The notes beneath the pieces were generated by a model. The model saw only the letters and a program-made list of their open reading frames with translations. It did no database searches and was not told the DNA's origin. A stretch of DNA of 42,442 bases from Nocardia sp. NRRL S-836 (GTDB lineage: Bacteria; Actinomycetota; Actinomycetes; Mycobacteriales; Pseudonocardiaceae): NCBI RefSeq assembly GCF_001279525.1, contig NZ_LGDY01000143.1, positions 1 to 42,442 on the forward strand, given 5' to 3'. Both the position numbers and the translations under genes were made by a program. Positions 16,902-25,439 of the stretch are shown piece by piece. Within the stretch, counting starts at the first letter, position 1. Each line of letters starts with the position of its first letter.

Positions 16902-16960
16902 CGGTGCACCCCATCACTGCGGGCGCACCGTTTGTACCCGCCTATCGGAGGGTTGTGGCC

Positions 16961-17932
16961 CTAAATCGCCTGGGCCAACGAGACGGCGAACCTGCCCTCC
17001 GAATCGGTCCACCAGCGGTGCAGGACGAACCCGGCGTCCTCCAGCTCCCGGCGCACCCCGTCCTCGCGGAACTTCGCCGACACCTCGGTGCGCAGCTCCT
17101 CGCCCTGCGCGAACTCCACGGTGAGACCGAGGCCGGCGAGGGTGACCGTCATGGCGCGCCTGGCCCGCAGGCGCATCTCGATCCACTCCTGCTCGGCGTT
17201 CCACAACGCCACGTGCTCGAACGCGTCGACGTCGAAGTCACCGCCGACCTCGCGGTTGAGGACGTTCAGCACGTTGCGGTTGAACTCGGCCGTCACGCCC
17301 TGCGCGTCGTCGTAGGCGCGCACCAGCGTCTCGCGGTCCTTCACCAGGTCCGTTCCGAGCAGCAGCCACTCCCCCGGCTGCAGCACGTCGTGCACGGCGC
17401 GCAGGAACTTCTCCCGCTCCTCCGGGATGAGGTTGCCGATCGTGCCGCCCAGGAACGCGAGCACGCGCGGTGACTCACCCGGCAGCAGGCTCAGGTGCTG
17501 GGTGAAGTCGCCGACCACGCCGTGGACCTTCAGCCCGGGGTAGTCGGCCATGATCGCGTGCGCGGCCTCGGTCAGCGCGGACACCGACACGTCCTGCGGC
17601 ACGAACTCCCGCAGCGTGCCGTGGTCGCGCAGGGCGCTGAGCAGCAGCCGCGTCTTCTCCGACGAGCCGGAACCCAGCTCCACCAGCGAGTGCGCGCCGG
17701 TGGTCGCCGCGATCTCACCGGCCCGCTGCGCGAGCACCTCGCGCTCGGCCCTGGTCGGGTAGTACTCGGGCAGCCGGGTGATGTCCTCGAACAACGCGCT
17801 GCCGGCCGCGTCGTAGAACCACTTCGGCGACACCCACTTCGGGTCCGCGGTCAGCCCGGCGCGCACGTCGGCGCGCAGCGCGTGCGCCGCGTCCTCCGGC
17901 TTGAGGTGAACGTCCAGCACTGGCTCGGTCAT
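16961..17932 (-). CDS. egtD: L-histidine N-alpha-methyltransferase EgtD
   Basis: EgtD trimethylates histidine with three SAM to hercynine, the first committed step toward ergothioneine. The 323-aa protein shows the family N-terminus (LTADPKWVSPKWFYDAAGSA, LPEYYPTRAEREVL), the SAM-binding loop VELGSGSSEKTRLLL, GGTIGNLIPEER and YDDAQGVTAEFNRNVLNVLN, with length matching the usual ~320. The ATG overlaps the egtC stop by four bases. It is the last recognisable gene of egtABCD; cytosolic. Confidence 0.97.
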   Translation of the reverse strand: MTEPVLDVHLKPEDAAHALRADVRAGLTADPKWVSPKWFYDAAGSALFEDITRLPEYYPTRAEREVLAQRAGEIAATTGAHSLVELGSGSSEKTRLLLSALRDHGTLREFVPQDVSVSALTEAAHAIMADYPGLKVHGVVGDFTQHLSLLPGESPRVLAFLGGTIGNLIPEEREKFLRAVHDVLQPGEWLLLGTDLVKDRETLVRAYDDAQGVTAEFNRNVLNVLNREVGGDFDVDAFEHVALWNAEQEWIEMRLRARRAMTVTLAGLGLTVEFAQGEELRTEVSAKFREDGVRRELEDAGFVLHRWWTDSEGRFAVSLAQAI

Positions 17933-18657
17933 GCGGGTCGAACCTCCACAGTGGATGGATCGGCGACGACGACGTGGTGGTCGGGGATCTCCCGCCACGC
18001 CGGGTCGCCGTCGAGCGGTTCGGAGGCGAGAGTGACGCTCTCGTCGTCGTGGTGGCGGACCCACAGCGAGTGGGTCCACGTGGTACCGACGATGACCGAA
18101 CCGTTTGTCATCAGGAAGTTGAGGCGTGACCCCGGGGCCACGGCCTCGACCTCGTCGCTGAGCTCAACAAGTGCGCCGGCCGGGTTCTTCCCGGCCGCCA
18201 AAGCCCGTGCGACCAGCGCCCACAGCAACGCCGAGTCGGTGGGCGCGTCGAGGGTGAGCAGATCGGTCACCGGCAGCGTCTTCGCGAGGTCCGCCACGCT
18301 GTGCGGCCAGTCCACGACCCGTCCGTTGTGGCTGAACAGCCACGTGCCGTCGGTGAACGGCGCGCACGCGGCATCGGCCACCGGCATGCCGGTGGTGGCG
18401 TTGCGGACCGCGGCCAGGACCGCGGTGGCCTCGGTCGTGCCGAGCGAACGCAGGTTCGCGTCGCTCCACAACGTGCCGGCCCTGCGGTAGCGGACCGGGC
18501 CGGGGAACCAGCCGACGCCGTAGCCGTCGACGTTGACCGATCCCCCGCCGCGCATGTCGCCCGGCGCGTACGACTGGTGCTCCAGCGAGTGCGGTGCGTC
18601 GTGGAGCAGGGCGGACAAGGGCACGGCGGGGCCCAGGTAAGCCAGGTGGCGGCACAT
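17929..18657 (-). CDS. egtC: Gamma-glutamyl-hercynylcysteine sulfoxide hydrolase EgtC
   Basis: EgtC is a class II glutamine amidotransferase-type hydrolase that removes glutamate from gamma-glutamyl-hercynylcysteine sulfoxide. The 242-aa protein starts MCRHLAYLGP, with Cys2 as the N-terminal nucleophile after Met removal. NVDGYGVGWF, WLFSHNGRV and DSALLWALVAR are typical of the Ntn fold. It begins 3 nt after the egtB stop and overlaps egtD, consistent with a single transcript. Confidence 0.97.
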   Translation of the reverse strand: MCRHLAYLGPAVPLSALLHDAPHSLEHQSYAPGDMRGGGSVNVDGYGVGWFPGPVRYRRAGTLWSDANLRSLGTTEATAVLAAVRNATTGMPVADAACAPFTDGTWLFSHNGRVVDWPHSVADLAKTLPVTDLLTLDAPTDSALLWALVARALAAGKNPAGALVELSDEVEAVAPGSRLNFLMTNGSVIVGTTWTHSLWVRHHDDESVTLASEPLDGDPAWREIPDHHVVVADPSTVEVRPA

Positions 18658-18660
18658 CTC

Positions 18661-19950
18661 CTAGGCGTCCCTGGCGCAGCGGAAGCCCGCGAAGATCTGC
18701 CTCCTGATCGGGTAGTCCCAGTTGCGGAACGTCGCGCGGACAGCCGATTTGTCGGTGCCGAACGAGCCGCCGCGCAGCACCTTGTAGTCGGGCCCGAAGA
18801 AGACCTCCGAGTACTCCGGGTACGGGAACACCTCGAAGCCGGGGTAGCCGTGGAAGTCGGTCGAGGTCCACTCCCAGACGTCACCCATCAGCTGGTGCAC
18901 GCCGTAGGCCGACGCCCCCGCCGGGTAGGCGCCGACCGGTGCCGGGCGCAGGTGGCGCTGGCCGAGGTTGGCGTGCTCCTCCGCCGGTTCCGCGTCGCCC
19001 CACGGGTACCTGCGGCTCGTGCCCGTGGCGGGGTCGTGGCGCGCGGCCTTCTCCCACTCGGCCTCGGTCGGCAGCCGCTTGCCGACCCACGTCGCGTAGG
19101 CCTGCGCCTCGTGGAAGCACACGTGCACAACGGGTTCGTCCGGCACGATCGGCTCGGTGACGCCGAACGCGGTGCGGCTGAAGCTCGTGCCCTCGCGGTG
19201 CCAGAACCGCGGCGCGGTCAGCTTCCCGCGGGTGCGGTGCAGCCAGCCCTCGTCCGTCCACAGGCGACGGTCGTCGTAGCCGCCGGCCAGGACGAACTCG
19301 GCGTACTCGCCGTTGGTGACCGGGGTGGTGTCGATGAAGAACGGGTCGACGTGCACGCTGTGCGCCGGGCGTTCGTTGTCCAGCGCCCACGGTTCGTCCG
19401 AGGTGCCCATCTCGAACGGCCCGCCCGGGACGAACGCCTCCGTTGCGGCCACGAGGTTTCCCCGCGGCGGCGGCGGTGCGTGCAGCACCGGCTCACCGAT
19501 CCGCAGCTGGTGCGTGGCGAGCATCGTCTCGTCGTGCTGCTGCTCGTGCTGCACGATCATGCCGAACGCGAAGCCGTTCTCGACGAGCCTGCGGCCCTCC
19601 AGCGGGACCTGCTCCAGCACGTCGAACACCTTGCCGCGCACGTCCCCGACGTACTGGCGGGCCTCGGCCGGGTTGAGCAGCGGCAGCTCCGTGCGGACGC
19701 TGCGCCCGTACTTGAACGCGTCGTAGTACTCGTCGATGTCGCTGCGCACCGGCTCCTTGCCGCCGACGTCGCGGACGAGCCAGAGCTCCTCCTGGTTGCC
19801 GATGTGCGCCAGGTCCCAGACCAGCGGCGACATGAGTTTCGAGTGCTGCCGGACGAGGTCGTGCTCGTCGACGGCGTCGGTCAGTGCGGTGGAACGCGCG
19901 CGCGAACGCAACAGTTCCTCCGCCACGTGCTCGCGGAGTCGTTCAGTCAC
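18661..19950 (-). CDS. egtB: Hercynine oxygenase EgtB (iron-dependent sulfoxide synthase)
   Basis: EgtB joins hercynine and gamma-glutamylcysteine through a C-S bond using non-heme iron and O2. The 429-aa protein has an N-terminal DinB-type domain with the expected iron-binding histidines (His49 in DLAHIGNQEE, His135 and His139 in HEQQHDE) and a C-terminal formylglycine-generating-enzyme-like domain (LPTEAEWEKAARHDP, MGDVWEWTSTDFHGY, VLRGGSFGT). The use of gamma-glutamylcysteine fits the co-encoded EgtA and EgtC. The GTG start overlaps the end of egtA by four bases. Confidence 0.97.
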   Translation of the reverse strand: MTERLREHVAEELLRSRARSTALTDAVDEHDLVRQHSKLMSPLVWDLAHIGNQEELWLVRDVGGKEPVRSDIDEYYDAFKYGRSVRTELPLLNPAEARQYVGDVRGKVFDVLEQVPLEGRRLVENGFAFGMIVQHEQQHDETMLATHQLRIGEPVLHAPPPPRGNLVAATEAFVPGGPFEMGTSDEPWALDNERPAHSVHVDPFFIDTTPVTNGEYAEFVLAGGYDDRRLWTDEGWLHRTRGKLTAPRFWHREGTSFSRTAFGVTEPIVPDEPVVHVCFHEAQAYATWVGKRLPTEAEWEKAARHDPATGTSRRYPWGDAEPAEEHANLGQRHLRPAPVGAYPAGASAYGVHQLMGDVWEWTSTDFHGYPGFEVFPYPEYSEVFFGPDYKVLRGGSFGTDKSAVRATFRNWDYPIRRQIFAGFRCARDA

Positions 19951-21149
19951 AGCTTCCCCTCAAGCTCCTGGCTGATTGCGCTGATCTGGTCTTCGGAGAG
20001 ACCGGTGCGGTGCAACGCGCCGATGCCGAGCGCCACGACGTCCTTGGCCGCCCTGGCGATGCGTTCGTCCGCCATCCCGTACCGCGCGGCGACGAGCCAC
20101 CGCCCGGCCGCCCGTTCCGTCACCGCCAGCACACCGTCCACAACGGACTGGTCACTGAACAGCGCGACGAGCAGCGCACTCGGCGCGATCCAGCCGCCCG
20201 GCGGCGGCGTGTCCAGGTACCTGATCTCGATGTAGCCGCGCGGCCGCACCGGCGGGAACATCAGCGACAGGTGGTAGTCCAGGTCGTCGCTCGTGGGGCT
20301 CCGGTCGAGCGCCCCGTCCACCCACTCCGCGAACGTCACCTTCTTCTTCGGGATCCAGTCAGGACCGGATCCGCGAACGGCGATGACGGGCGTGTCGACG
20401 ACGCGCCGTGCATAGGCCTGAGCCGGATCGGCGCACACAGCACTCGGTCTGGTGCGCACGGGATCCGTGCCGTACAACGTCCGCATCCGCGCGGACGCCC
20501 AGTCCTGCCGGCTCCCGCCCAGCCCCGGCGAGTTCGCGAACAACGCGACCATCACCGGCCCGAGCCGGTGCACGGCAGCCCACCTGGCCGCGAGGTGCTG
20601 CTCCTCGCCGAAGTCGAGGCACACCTGCAACCCCGCGGTGCTGCACATCATGGAGATGCCGTCATGGCCCAACCGGCCGAACTCGTGCTCCATCGCGGCA
20701 TAGCGCGGGACCCGCAACATCCGGCTGGGTGTCCGGTGCGCGTCGGCACCCCGGTCACCGAGCACGAGACCCTGGTCCGCGAGCAACGCGGTGAGCTGAC
20801 TGATGTCCGCTTCGACGGTGGTGAAGAGGTTCGGGAGGGAGGTGCAGGGAGGAGTGGAAATCTCGACCTGCCCACCCGGTTCGACGGTCAGCGGCGTGCC
20901 GCTGGAAAGCGGCCTCTGCGGGCTGTCCGGAACGAGTGTCGGTGGCGCGTGCACTCCGAGTGCCGCCGCCAGCCTTCGCTGATCCAGGGGCTGAGCGGGA
21001 TCTTCGGCGTGGTGGACGGTGAACTCCAGCTCCACGCCGAACAACCTCGGAGGCCCGTGCTTGAAACAGACCGAGGCGACATAGGCCTCGGCCTCGGCGC
21101 GGTCAGCGAACCTGACCGGCGCCGGTTGGTCACGCAGCGCAGTCGTCAC
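19947..21149 (-). CDS. egtA: Glutamate-cysteine ligase EgtA
   Basis: EgtA makes gamma-glutamylcysteine from glutamate and cysteine with ATP, feeding EgtB. The 400-aa protein has the GCS2-type elements GVELEFTVHH, PGGQVEISTPP, MMCSTAGLQVCLDFGEE and GYIEIRYLDTPP. The start is GTG at 21149 with GGGGAG about 7 nt upstream. It is the first gene of the operon; the promoter should lie in 21150-21345. Actinobacteria lacking glutathione use this ligase for ergothioneine. Confidence 0.95.
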   Translation of the reverse strand: MTTALRDQPAPVRFADRAEAEAYVASVCFKHGPPRLFGVELEFTVHHAEDPAQPLDQRRLAAALGVHAPPTLVPDSPQRPLSSGTPLTVEPGGQVEISTPPCTSLPNLFTTVEADISQLTALLADQGLVLGDRGADAHRTPSRMLRVPRYAAMEHEFGRLGHDGISMMCSTAGLQVCLDFGEEQHLAARWAAVHRLGPVMVALFANSPGLGGSRQDWASARMRTLYGTDPVRTRPSAVCADPAQAYARRVVDTPVIAVRGSGPDWIPKKKVTFAEWVDGALDRSPTSDDLDYHLSLMFPPVRPRGYIEIRYLDTPPPGGWIAPSALLVALFSDQSVVDGVLAVTERAAGRWLVAARYGMADERIARAAKDVVALGIGALHRTGLSEDQISAISQELEGKL

Positions 21150-21349
21150 TACACACTCCCCGTGATCGGATAGCCCGTTCGACGCTACACGCGGGGAATG
21201 CGGCTCGCACGCTCACGAAGGCGGTCAAATCCCTGCGGATCAAGGACCTTGGCTGAAATCACGCGTGCGCGCAGGGAGTTTGGCGAGCGATGTCACGTTG
21301 TGCCTGGTTCGTTCACGTTCACGCCGTCACCACTGCTCGTGGTGGACCG

Positions 21350-21399
21350 GGCGTCCGCGGGTACCACCGACCGGGGAGTCGGTGGTACCCGCGGACGCC
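21350..21399. terminator. Perfect 22-bp hairpin between the dehydrogenase 3' end and egtA
   Basis: Arms 21350-21371 and 21378-21399 are perfectly complementary (core GTACCACCGAC/GTCGGTGGTAC) with a 6-nt loop. It begins 16 bp beyond the stop of the leftward secreted dehydrogenase gene. With no strong T-run it fits actinobacterial hairpin terminators, and also insulates the egt promoter region. Confidence 0.85.
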
Positions 21400-21414
21400 G
21401 CAGCAGCAGGCCGG

Positions 21415-24363
21415 TCAGGTGCGCGCGTTCGAACGGCCTCGTAGCACGGTGTTCGCCGTCGAGGCGTTCTTGATGGCCGTTTCGATCTGCGCCATCGTCG
21501 ACGACGAGGTGATGCCGGGGACCGAGGTGGTGTTCAGCGCGTACAGGGTGAACGTGTACGGGTTGGTCGAGCCGCCGGGGCACGGGCCGAAGTACTTCTG
21601 GGAGTTCGCGCCGGAACCCATTGCCTTCTGCTTCGCGCCGCCCTGGCCGGGGACGGTGAAACCGGCGCCGAGGTTTTCCGGCAGGGAGCGGGTCGAGGCG
21701 GGGATGTCCCAGATCGCCCAGTGCAGTTTGTTGCCGTTGTTCGCGCGGTCGGCGAAGACGATCGCGTAGGCCTTGGCGCCCGTGGACTCGCCCCATGCGA
21801 GCGGAGGCGAGGGGTCCTGGCCGGCCACGCCGTCACCGGCGCAGGTGTGCTTGGCCGGGATCATCGCGTCGTCGGCGAAGGCCGGGGAGGTGAGGGCGAA
21901 CTGAGGTGTGCCGCCCTCGTAGACGATGTCGATGTGCAGGACGCGGTCGTTGCCGGTGGTGCCGTCCTTGTCGGTGGAGGTGGTCAGCCAGATGTCGCCC
22001 TCGCGGTCCACCTCGACCGTGCGCAGGCGGCCGTAGCTGCCCTGGAAGTAGATCTGCTGGTCGACGAGGTTGCCGTTGGCGTCGATGCGCATGCGGTAGA
22101 TGCGCTGGCCGACGGTCGTGGCGACGAAGACGTAGTCGTTGATGATCGTCAGGCCGGAAGGCGAGGCCTGGGAGGTCGACCAGGTCTTCTTCGGGGGGAT
22201 CGTGCCCGCGCAGCTGCCGGTGGTGCCCTCGCAGGCGTCCCAGCCGTAGTTGCCGCCCTTGGTGATCAGGTTGACCTCGTCCTGCTGCGAGTTGCCGAAC
22301 TCCGAGGCCCACAGGCGGCCCTGCGAGTCGAAGTCGAGGCCTTGGACGTTGCGGTGGCCATAGCTCCAGATCGCCTTGCCCGCGAACGGGTTGTCGGCGG
22401 GGATGGAGCCGTCCGGGTGGATGCGCAGGATCTTGCCGGCGTTCGTGTTCAGGTTCTGGGCGTTGGTGCCGTTCTGCGCGTCGCCGGTGGAGATGAACAG
22501 GTAGCGGCCGTCGGGGCTGAAGCGCAGGCGGCCGCCGTTGTGGTAGCGGTTCTTCGGCACGCCGTCGAGCAGGGTGGTCCAGTTCGAGAGCTGCGTGCCG
22601 TCGAACTGGGCCCTGACCAGGCGGTTTCCGCCGCTGTAGGTGTGGTAGACGTAGATGAGGCGGTCCGTGGACCAGGTCGGTGAGACCTCGATGCCCAGTG
22701 CGCCGCCCTCGCCGCCGGTGCCGACCGCGCCGGGAACCTTGCCGAGGACGGTCTTCACGCCCGCCTCGGTCACGCGCAGGACGTTGAACGTCTCGCGTTC
22801 GGTCACCAGTGCGGAGCCGTCGGGGAGGAACGCGGTGCCCCAGGGGACGTCGACACCGCCGACGACCTGCTTGACGGTGCCGGGGTTGGGCACGCCGGTG
22901 CCGCCGCCCTGGCCGGGGCGCACGGAGATCTCGTTCGAGAACGGCGAGAGGTTGCCGGCCGCGTCCTTCGCGCGGACCTTCACCCGGTAGTCCTGGCCGG
23001 CGGTCAGGCCCGCGATGGTCGACGAGGTGGCGGTGCCGTCCGCGGTCTGCTCCAGGGTGCCGTCGACGTGGACCTCGTAGGAGGTGACGCCCACGTTGTC
23101 GGTGGCGGCGGTCCAGGCGACGGTCACGCTGGTCGTGGTGGCGCCGGTGGACCGCAGGTTGCCGGGCGTGGTCGGGGCCTGGCCGTCCGGCGGGGCGGGC
23201 TGGGTGCGGCCCGCGACGTTGTTCGAGGCCTGCGAGACGTTGCCGGCGGCGTCCTTCGCGAAGACGGTCCAGTCGTACTCGGTGTCCGCGCGCAGGCCGG
23301 TGGCCGTGCCCTGCAGGACGTTGCCGACGCTCGTGACGAGCTGGCCGTGCTGGTAGATGTCGTAGCCCACGACGCCGACGTTGTCCGTGGCGGCCTCCCA
23401 CCGCAGCGACACGGAGTCGTGGGTGGAGGACACGAACCGCAGGTCGCGCGGCGGGGTCGGCGCCTCGGTGTCCGGCGGGCCCTGCGGCACGGCGGTCAGC
23501 CTGTCGGCGTTCGGGCCGCCGTTCGCGGTCGTCGCGGTCGCGCGGACCTTGTTCGGGCCCGCCTTCAGCGTGACCCGCGCGGTGCGGGTCTGCCACGTCG
23601 TCCACGCGCCGGTGCCGGGGAACGACAGCGTCTGCGCGTTCGCGCCGTCGACGGTCACCGAGACCGGGCGGTCGGTCGTCGTGCCGTTGGCGTAGCGGAA
23701 CGTCAGGTCGTGCTCGCCGCCCGCCGCCGCGGTGACCGTGTACTCGACGTAGGAGCCCACGACGTTGTCGTAGTTGACGAAGCCCGTGCCGGAGAAACCG
23801 GTGTGGTTGGACTCCACCACGCCCTGGGAGATCGTCGCGTTCTCCGCCTCCTGCTCCAGGGCGGGAGCGCTGCCGATCTCCTCGACCTCGACGTGGTCCA
23901 GGTTCGGGCCGCCCGCCGCGGTCGTGGCGGTCAGCCGGATCGTGTTCACACCGGGGGTGAGGTTGACCGTGTTCTCGACCGTCGTCCACGTGGTCCACGC
24001 GCCGGTGCCCGTGAAGGCCCGCTCGTCGACCGCGAGACCGCCGTTGACGCTCACGTCGACGGGCCGGTTGTCGGCGGTGCCGTTGGCGTAGCGGAAGACC
24101 AGCTTCGCCTGGCCCGCCTTCGACGCCATGACGCCGAACTCGACCGAGCTCCCCGCGACGTTGTCGAAGTTGACGAAACCGGTGCCGGAGAACCCGGCGT
24201 GGTTGGACTCCACCACGCCCTGCGTGATCTTCGCGCTCTCCGCTTCGTACCTGGCCGGCGCGGCGAGCGCGCTGTCCGGTACCACCATCACCGCGGCCGT
24301 CGTCGCGACCGCGACGGCTGTCGTGCCGAGCGCTCGCAACGCCCGGCCTCTGCTCGGTGCCAC
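21415..24363 (-). CDS. Secreted multidomain sugar dehydrogenase: CBM-CBM-FN3-FN3-GSDH-PEBP
   Basis: 982 aa. A signal peptide (RALRALGTTAVAVATTAAVM...ALA) leads into two CBM6/35-type modules (about 38-160 YEAESAKITQGVVESN; 167-297 QEAENATISQGVVESN). Two fibronectin III domains follow (300-388, 391-486), then a glucose/sorbosone dehydrogenase beta-propeller (493-816: PWGTAFLPDGSALVTER, YHNGGRLRFSPDGRYLF, GHRNVQGLDF, EFGNSQQDEVN) and a C-terminal PEBP/YbhB-like domain (821-968: SPAFADDAMIPAKHTCAGDG, LHWAIWDIPA, YFGPCPGG). I chose GTG 24363 because GGGAGG lies 7 nt upstream; GTG 24399 lacks such a site. Predicted PQQ-dependent oxidation of cell-wall or polymer-bound sugars is inference from the fold. 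Confidence 0.92.
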   Translation of the reverse strand: MAPSRGRALRALGTTAVAVATTAAVMVVPDSALAAPARYEAESAKITQGVVESNHAGFSGTGFVNFDNVAGSSVEFGVMASKAGQAKLVFRYANGTADNRPVDVSVNGGLAVDERAFTGTGAWTTWTTVENTVNLTPGVNTIRLTATTAAGGPNLDHVEVEEIGSAPALEQEAENATISQGVVESNHTGFSGTGFVNYDNVVGSYVEYTVTAAAGGEHDLTFRYANGTTTDRPVSVTVDGANAQTLSFPGTGAWTTWQTRTARVTLKAGPNKVRATATTANGGPNADRLTAVPQGPPDTEAPTPPRDLRFVSSTHDSVSLRWEAATDNVGVVGYDIYQHGQLVTSVGNVLQGTATGLRADTEYDWTVFAKDAAGNVSQASNNVAGRTQPAPPDGQAPTTPGNLRSTGATTTSVTVAWTAATDNVGVTSYEVHVDGTLEQTADGTATSSTIAGLTAGQDYRVKVRAKDAAGNLSPFSNEISVRPGQGGGTGVPNPGTVKQVVGGVDVPWGTAFLPDGSALVTERETFNVLRVTEAGVKTVLGKVPGAVGTGGEGGALGIEVSPTWSTDRLIYVYHTYSGGNRLVRAQFDGTQLSNWTTLLDGVPKNRYHNGGRLRFSPDGRYLFISTGDAQNGTNAQNLNTNAGKILRIHPDGSIPADNPFAGKAIWSYGHRNVQGLDFDSQGRLWASEFGNSQQDEVNLITKGGNYGWDACEGTTGSCAGTIPPKKTWSTSQASPSGLTIINDYVFVATTVGQRIYRMRIDANGNLVDQQIYFQGSYGRLRTVEVDREGDIWLTTSTDKDGTTGNDRVLHIDIVYEGGTPQFALTSPAFADDAMIPAKHTCAGDGVAGQDPSPPLAWGESTGAKAYAIVFADRANNGNKLHWAIWDIPASTRSLPENLGAGFTVPGQGGAKQKAMGSGANSQKYFGPCPGGSTNPYTFTLYALNTTSVPGITSSSTMAQIETAIKNASTANTVLRGRSNART

Positions 24364-24428
24364 TGTTGTGCCTCCCACGAGACGGGTAGGGGGATTCACT
24401 CCACGCGGCGGCGGGTTCAGTTATCGGA

Positions 24429-24444
24429 AAGAAAGTTTACTAAC
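24429..24444. promoter_or_regulatory. ROK/CsnR-like operator upstream of the dehydrogenase gene
   Basis: The sequence AAGAAAGTTTACTAAC sits 66 bp upstream of the dehydrogenase start. Its AAAGTTT centre with flanking AG/CT resembles the AGGAAA-N-TTTCCT palindromes bound by ROK-family repressors such as CsnR in Streptomyces. The local AT content is the highest in this neighbourhood. Confidence 0.5.
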
Positions 24445-24509
24445 TGTCGCGCAGATCACACCACCGCGTGACAGTCCGAGTCAAGTCCCCGCCAAGTGCT
24501 GGAAAGCGC

Positions 24510-24674
24510 TTACCTGGGCCGTTCGCGGTCCCGGTCGTCCGCCAGCGCCGAGATGAGGTCGGTGGCCGTGCGGCTCAGCAGGAGGTCGACCACGTGGACG
24601 CCGGTCGGGACGCGCTGCCGCCACCCGAGGCGCTCGGCGAGCGCCGACAGCGTGACGATCTCCTGCGGCTCCAT
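24510..24674 (-). CDS. Small uncharacterised protein (54 aa)
   Basis: A short frame starting MEPQEIVTLSALAERLGWRQ and ending in DDRDRERPR. Nearly every codon ends in G or C, as in true genes here, and the protein is not low-complexity, so I judge it coding. The ATG has no clear Shine-Dalgarno sequence, but TATCCT ends 8 nt upstream, typical of the leaderless starts in this window. It is divergent from the AcnR-like gene, whose 22-bp palindrome lies between them. No family recognised; no membrane segment. Confidence 0.6.
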   Translation of the reverse strand: MEPQEIVTLSALAERLGWRQRVPTGVHVVDLLLSRTATDLISALADDRDRERPR

Positions 24675-24760
24675 GGCGGTGGAGGATATTGGTGCGGGCA
24701 CGGGCGTCGGCGCAAGCCCGGCCGATGATCCACTCGAAAGGATCACACGGATGGAGCTGT

Positions 24761-24782
24761 CCAATCCGTACGTACGGATTGG
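24761..24782. promoter_or_regulatory. Perfect 22-bp palindrome, probable TetR operator
   Basis: CCAATCCGTAC followed directly by its exact reverse complement GTACGGATTGG. It lies 32 bp upstream of the TetR start and 86 bp upstream of the divergent small gene. Position, length and symmetry are those of an autoregulatory TetR operator. Confidence 0.85.
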
Positions 24783-24814
24783 ATTTCCCGCCCTCCGCCT
24801 GGGACCATCTCCAG

Positions 24815-25408
24815 GTGCCCAGGGTCAGTCAGGACCACCTAGACGCCCGCCGTCGTCAGATCCTCGACGGTGCGCGTGCCTGCTTCGCACGCCACGGCTA
24901 CGAGGGTGCCACGGTACGCCGCCTGGAAGAGGCGACGGGACTGTCCCGCGGTGCGATCTTCCACCACTTCCGCGACAAGGAGTCGCTGTTCCTCGCCCTC
25001 GCCGAGGACGACGCGCTGCGGATGGCGGACGTGGTGGCCGAGCAGGGCCTGGTGCAGGTCATGCGCGATCTCCTCGAAGAGCCCGAGAAGCGCGACGAGG
25101 AGCACGCGGCCGACTGGCTGGGCACGCGGCTGGAGGTCTCCCGCCGGCTGCGCACCGACCCGGACTTCCGCGCCCGGTGGGCCGAGCGGTCCGAGCAGCT
25201 CACGGCGGCCACCCGCCAGCGGCTGCTGCGCCAGCGCGAGGCCGGCAACCTGCGTGACGACGTCGACGTGACCGTCCTGACGAGCTTCCTGGAGCTCGTG
25301 CTGGAGGGGCTGGTGTCGCACCTGGCGATGGGGCTGCCCGCCGACGACATGGAGCCGGTGCTCGACCTGGTCGAAGAAACCGTGCGCCGCCACCGCCGGA
25401 GCTCTTGA
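24815..25408 (+). CDS. TetR-family regulator, AcnR-like
   Basis: 197 aa from GTG 24815. The HTH region (ILDGARACFARHGYEGATVR, LEEATGLSRGAIFHHFRDKE, SLFLALAEDDALRMADVVAE) and the C-terminus (FLELVLEGLVSHLA, PVLDLVEETVRR) closely follow AcnR, the aconitase-gene repressor of corynebacteria. acnR usually sits beside acn, which is absent here, so orthology is uncertain. The start was placed where the family N-terminus begins; the longer frame would run through the operator. A perfect 22-bp palindrome lies upstream. It is 31 bp upstream of a cytochrome P450 gene on the same strand, which may be co-transcribed. Confidence 0.9.
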   Translation: MPRVSQDHLDARRRQILDGARACFARHGYEGATVRRLEEATGLSRGAIFHHFRDKESLFLALAEDDALRMADVVAEQGLVQVMRDLLEEPEKRDEEHAADWLGTRLEVSRRLRTDPDFRARWAERSEQLTAATRQRLLRQREAGNLRDDVDVTVLTSFLELVLEGLVSHLAMGLPADDMEPVLDLVEETVRRHRRSS

Positions 25409-25439
25409 AGCTGCGCACCGCACACCTCAATGTGGACGC

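Noticed and set aside
24689..24814. Longer N-terminus for the TetR gene
   Set aside because: It would run through the 22-bp palindrome and has no family similarity.
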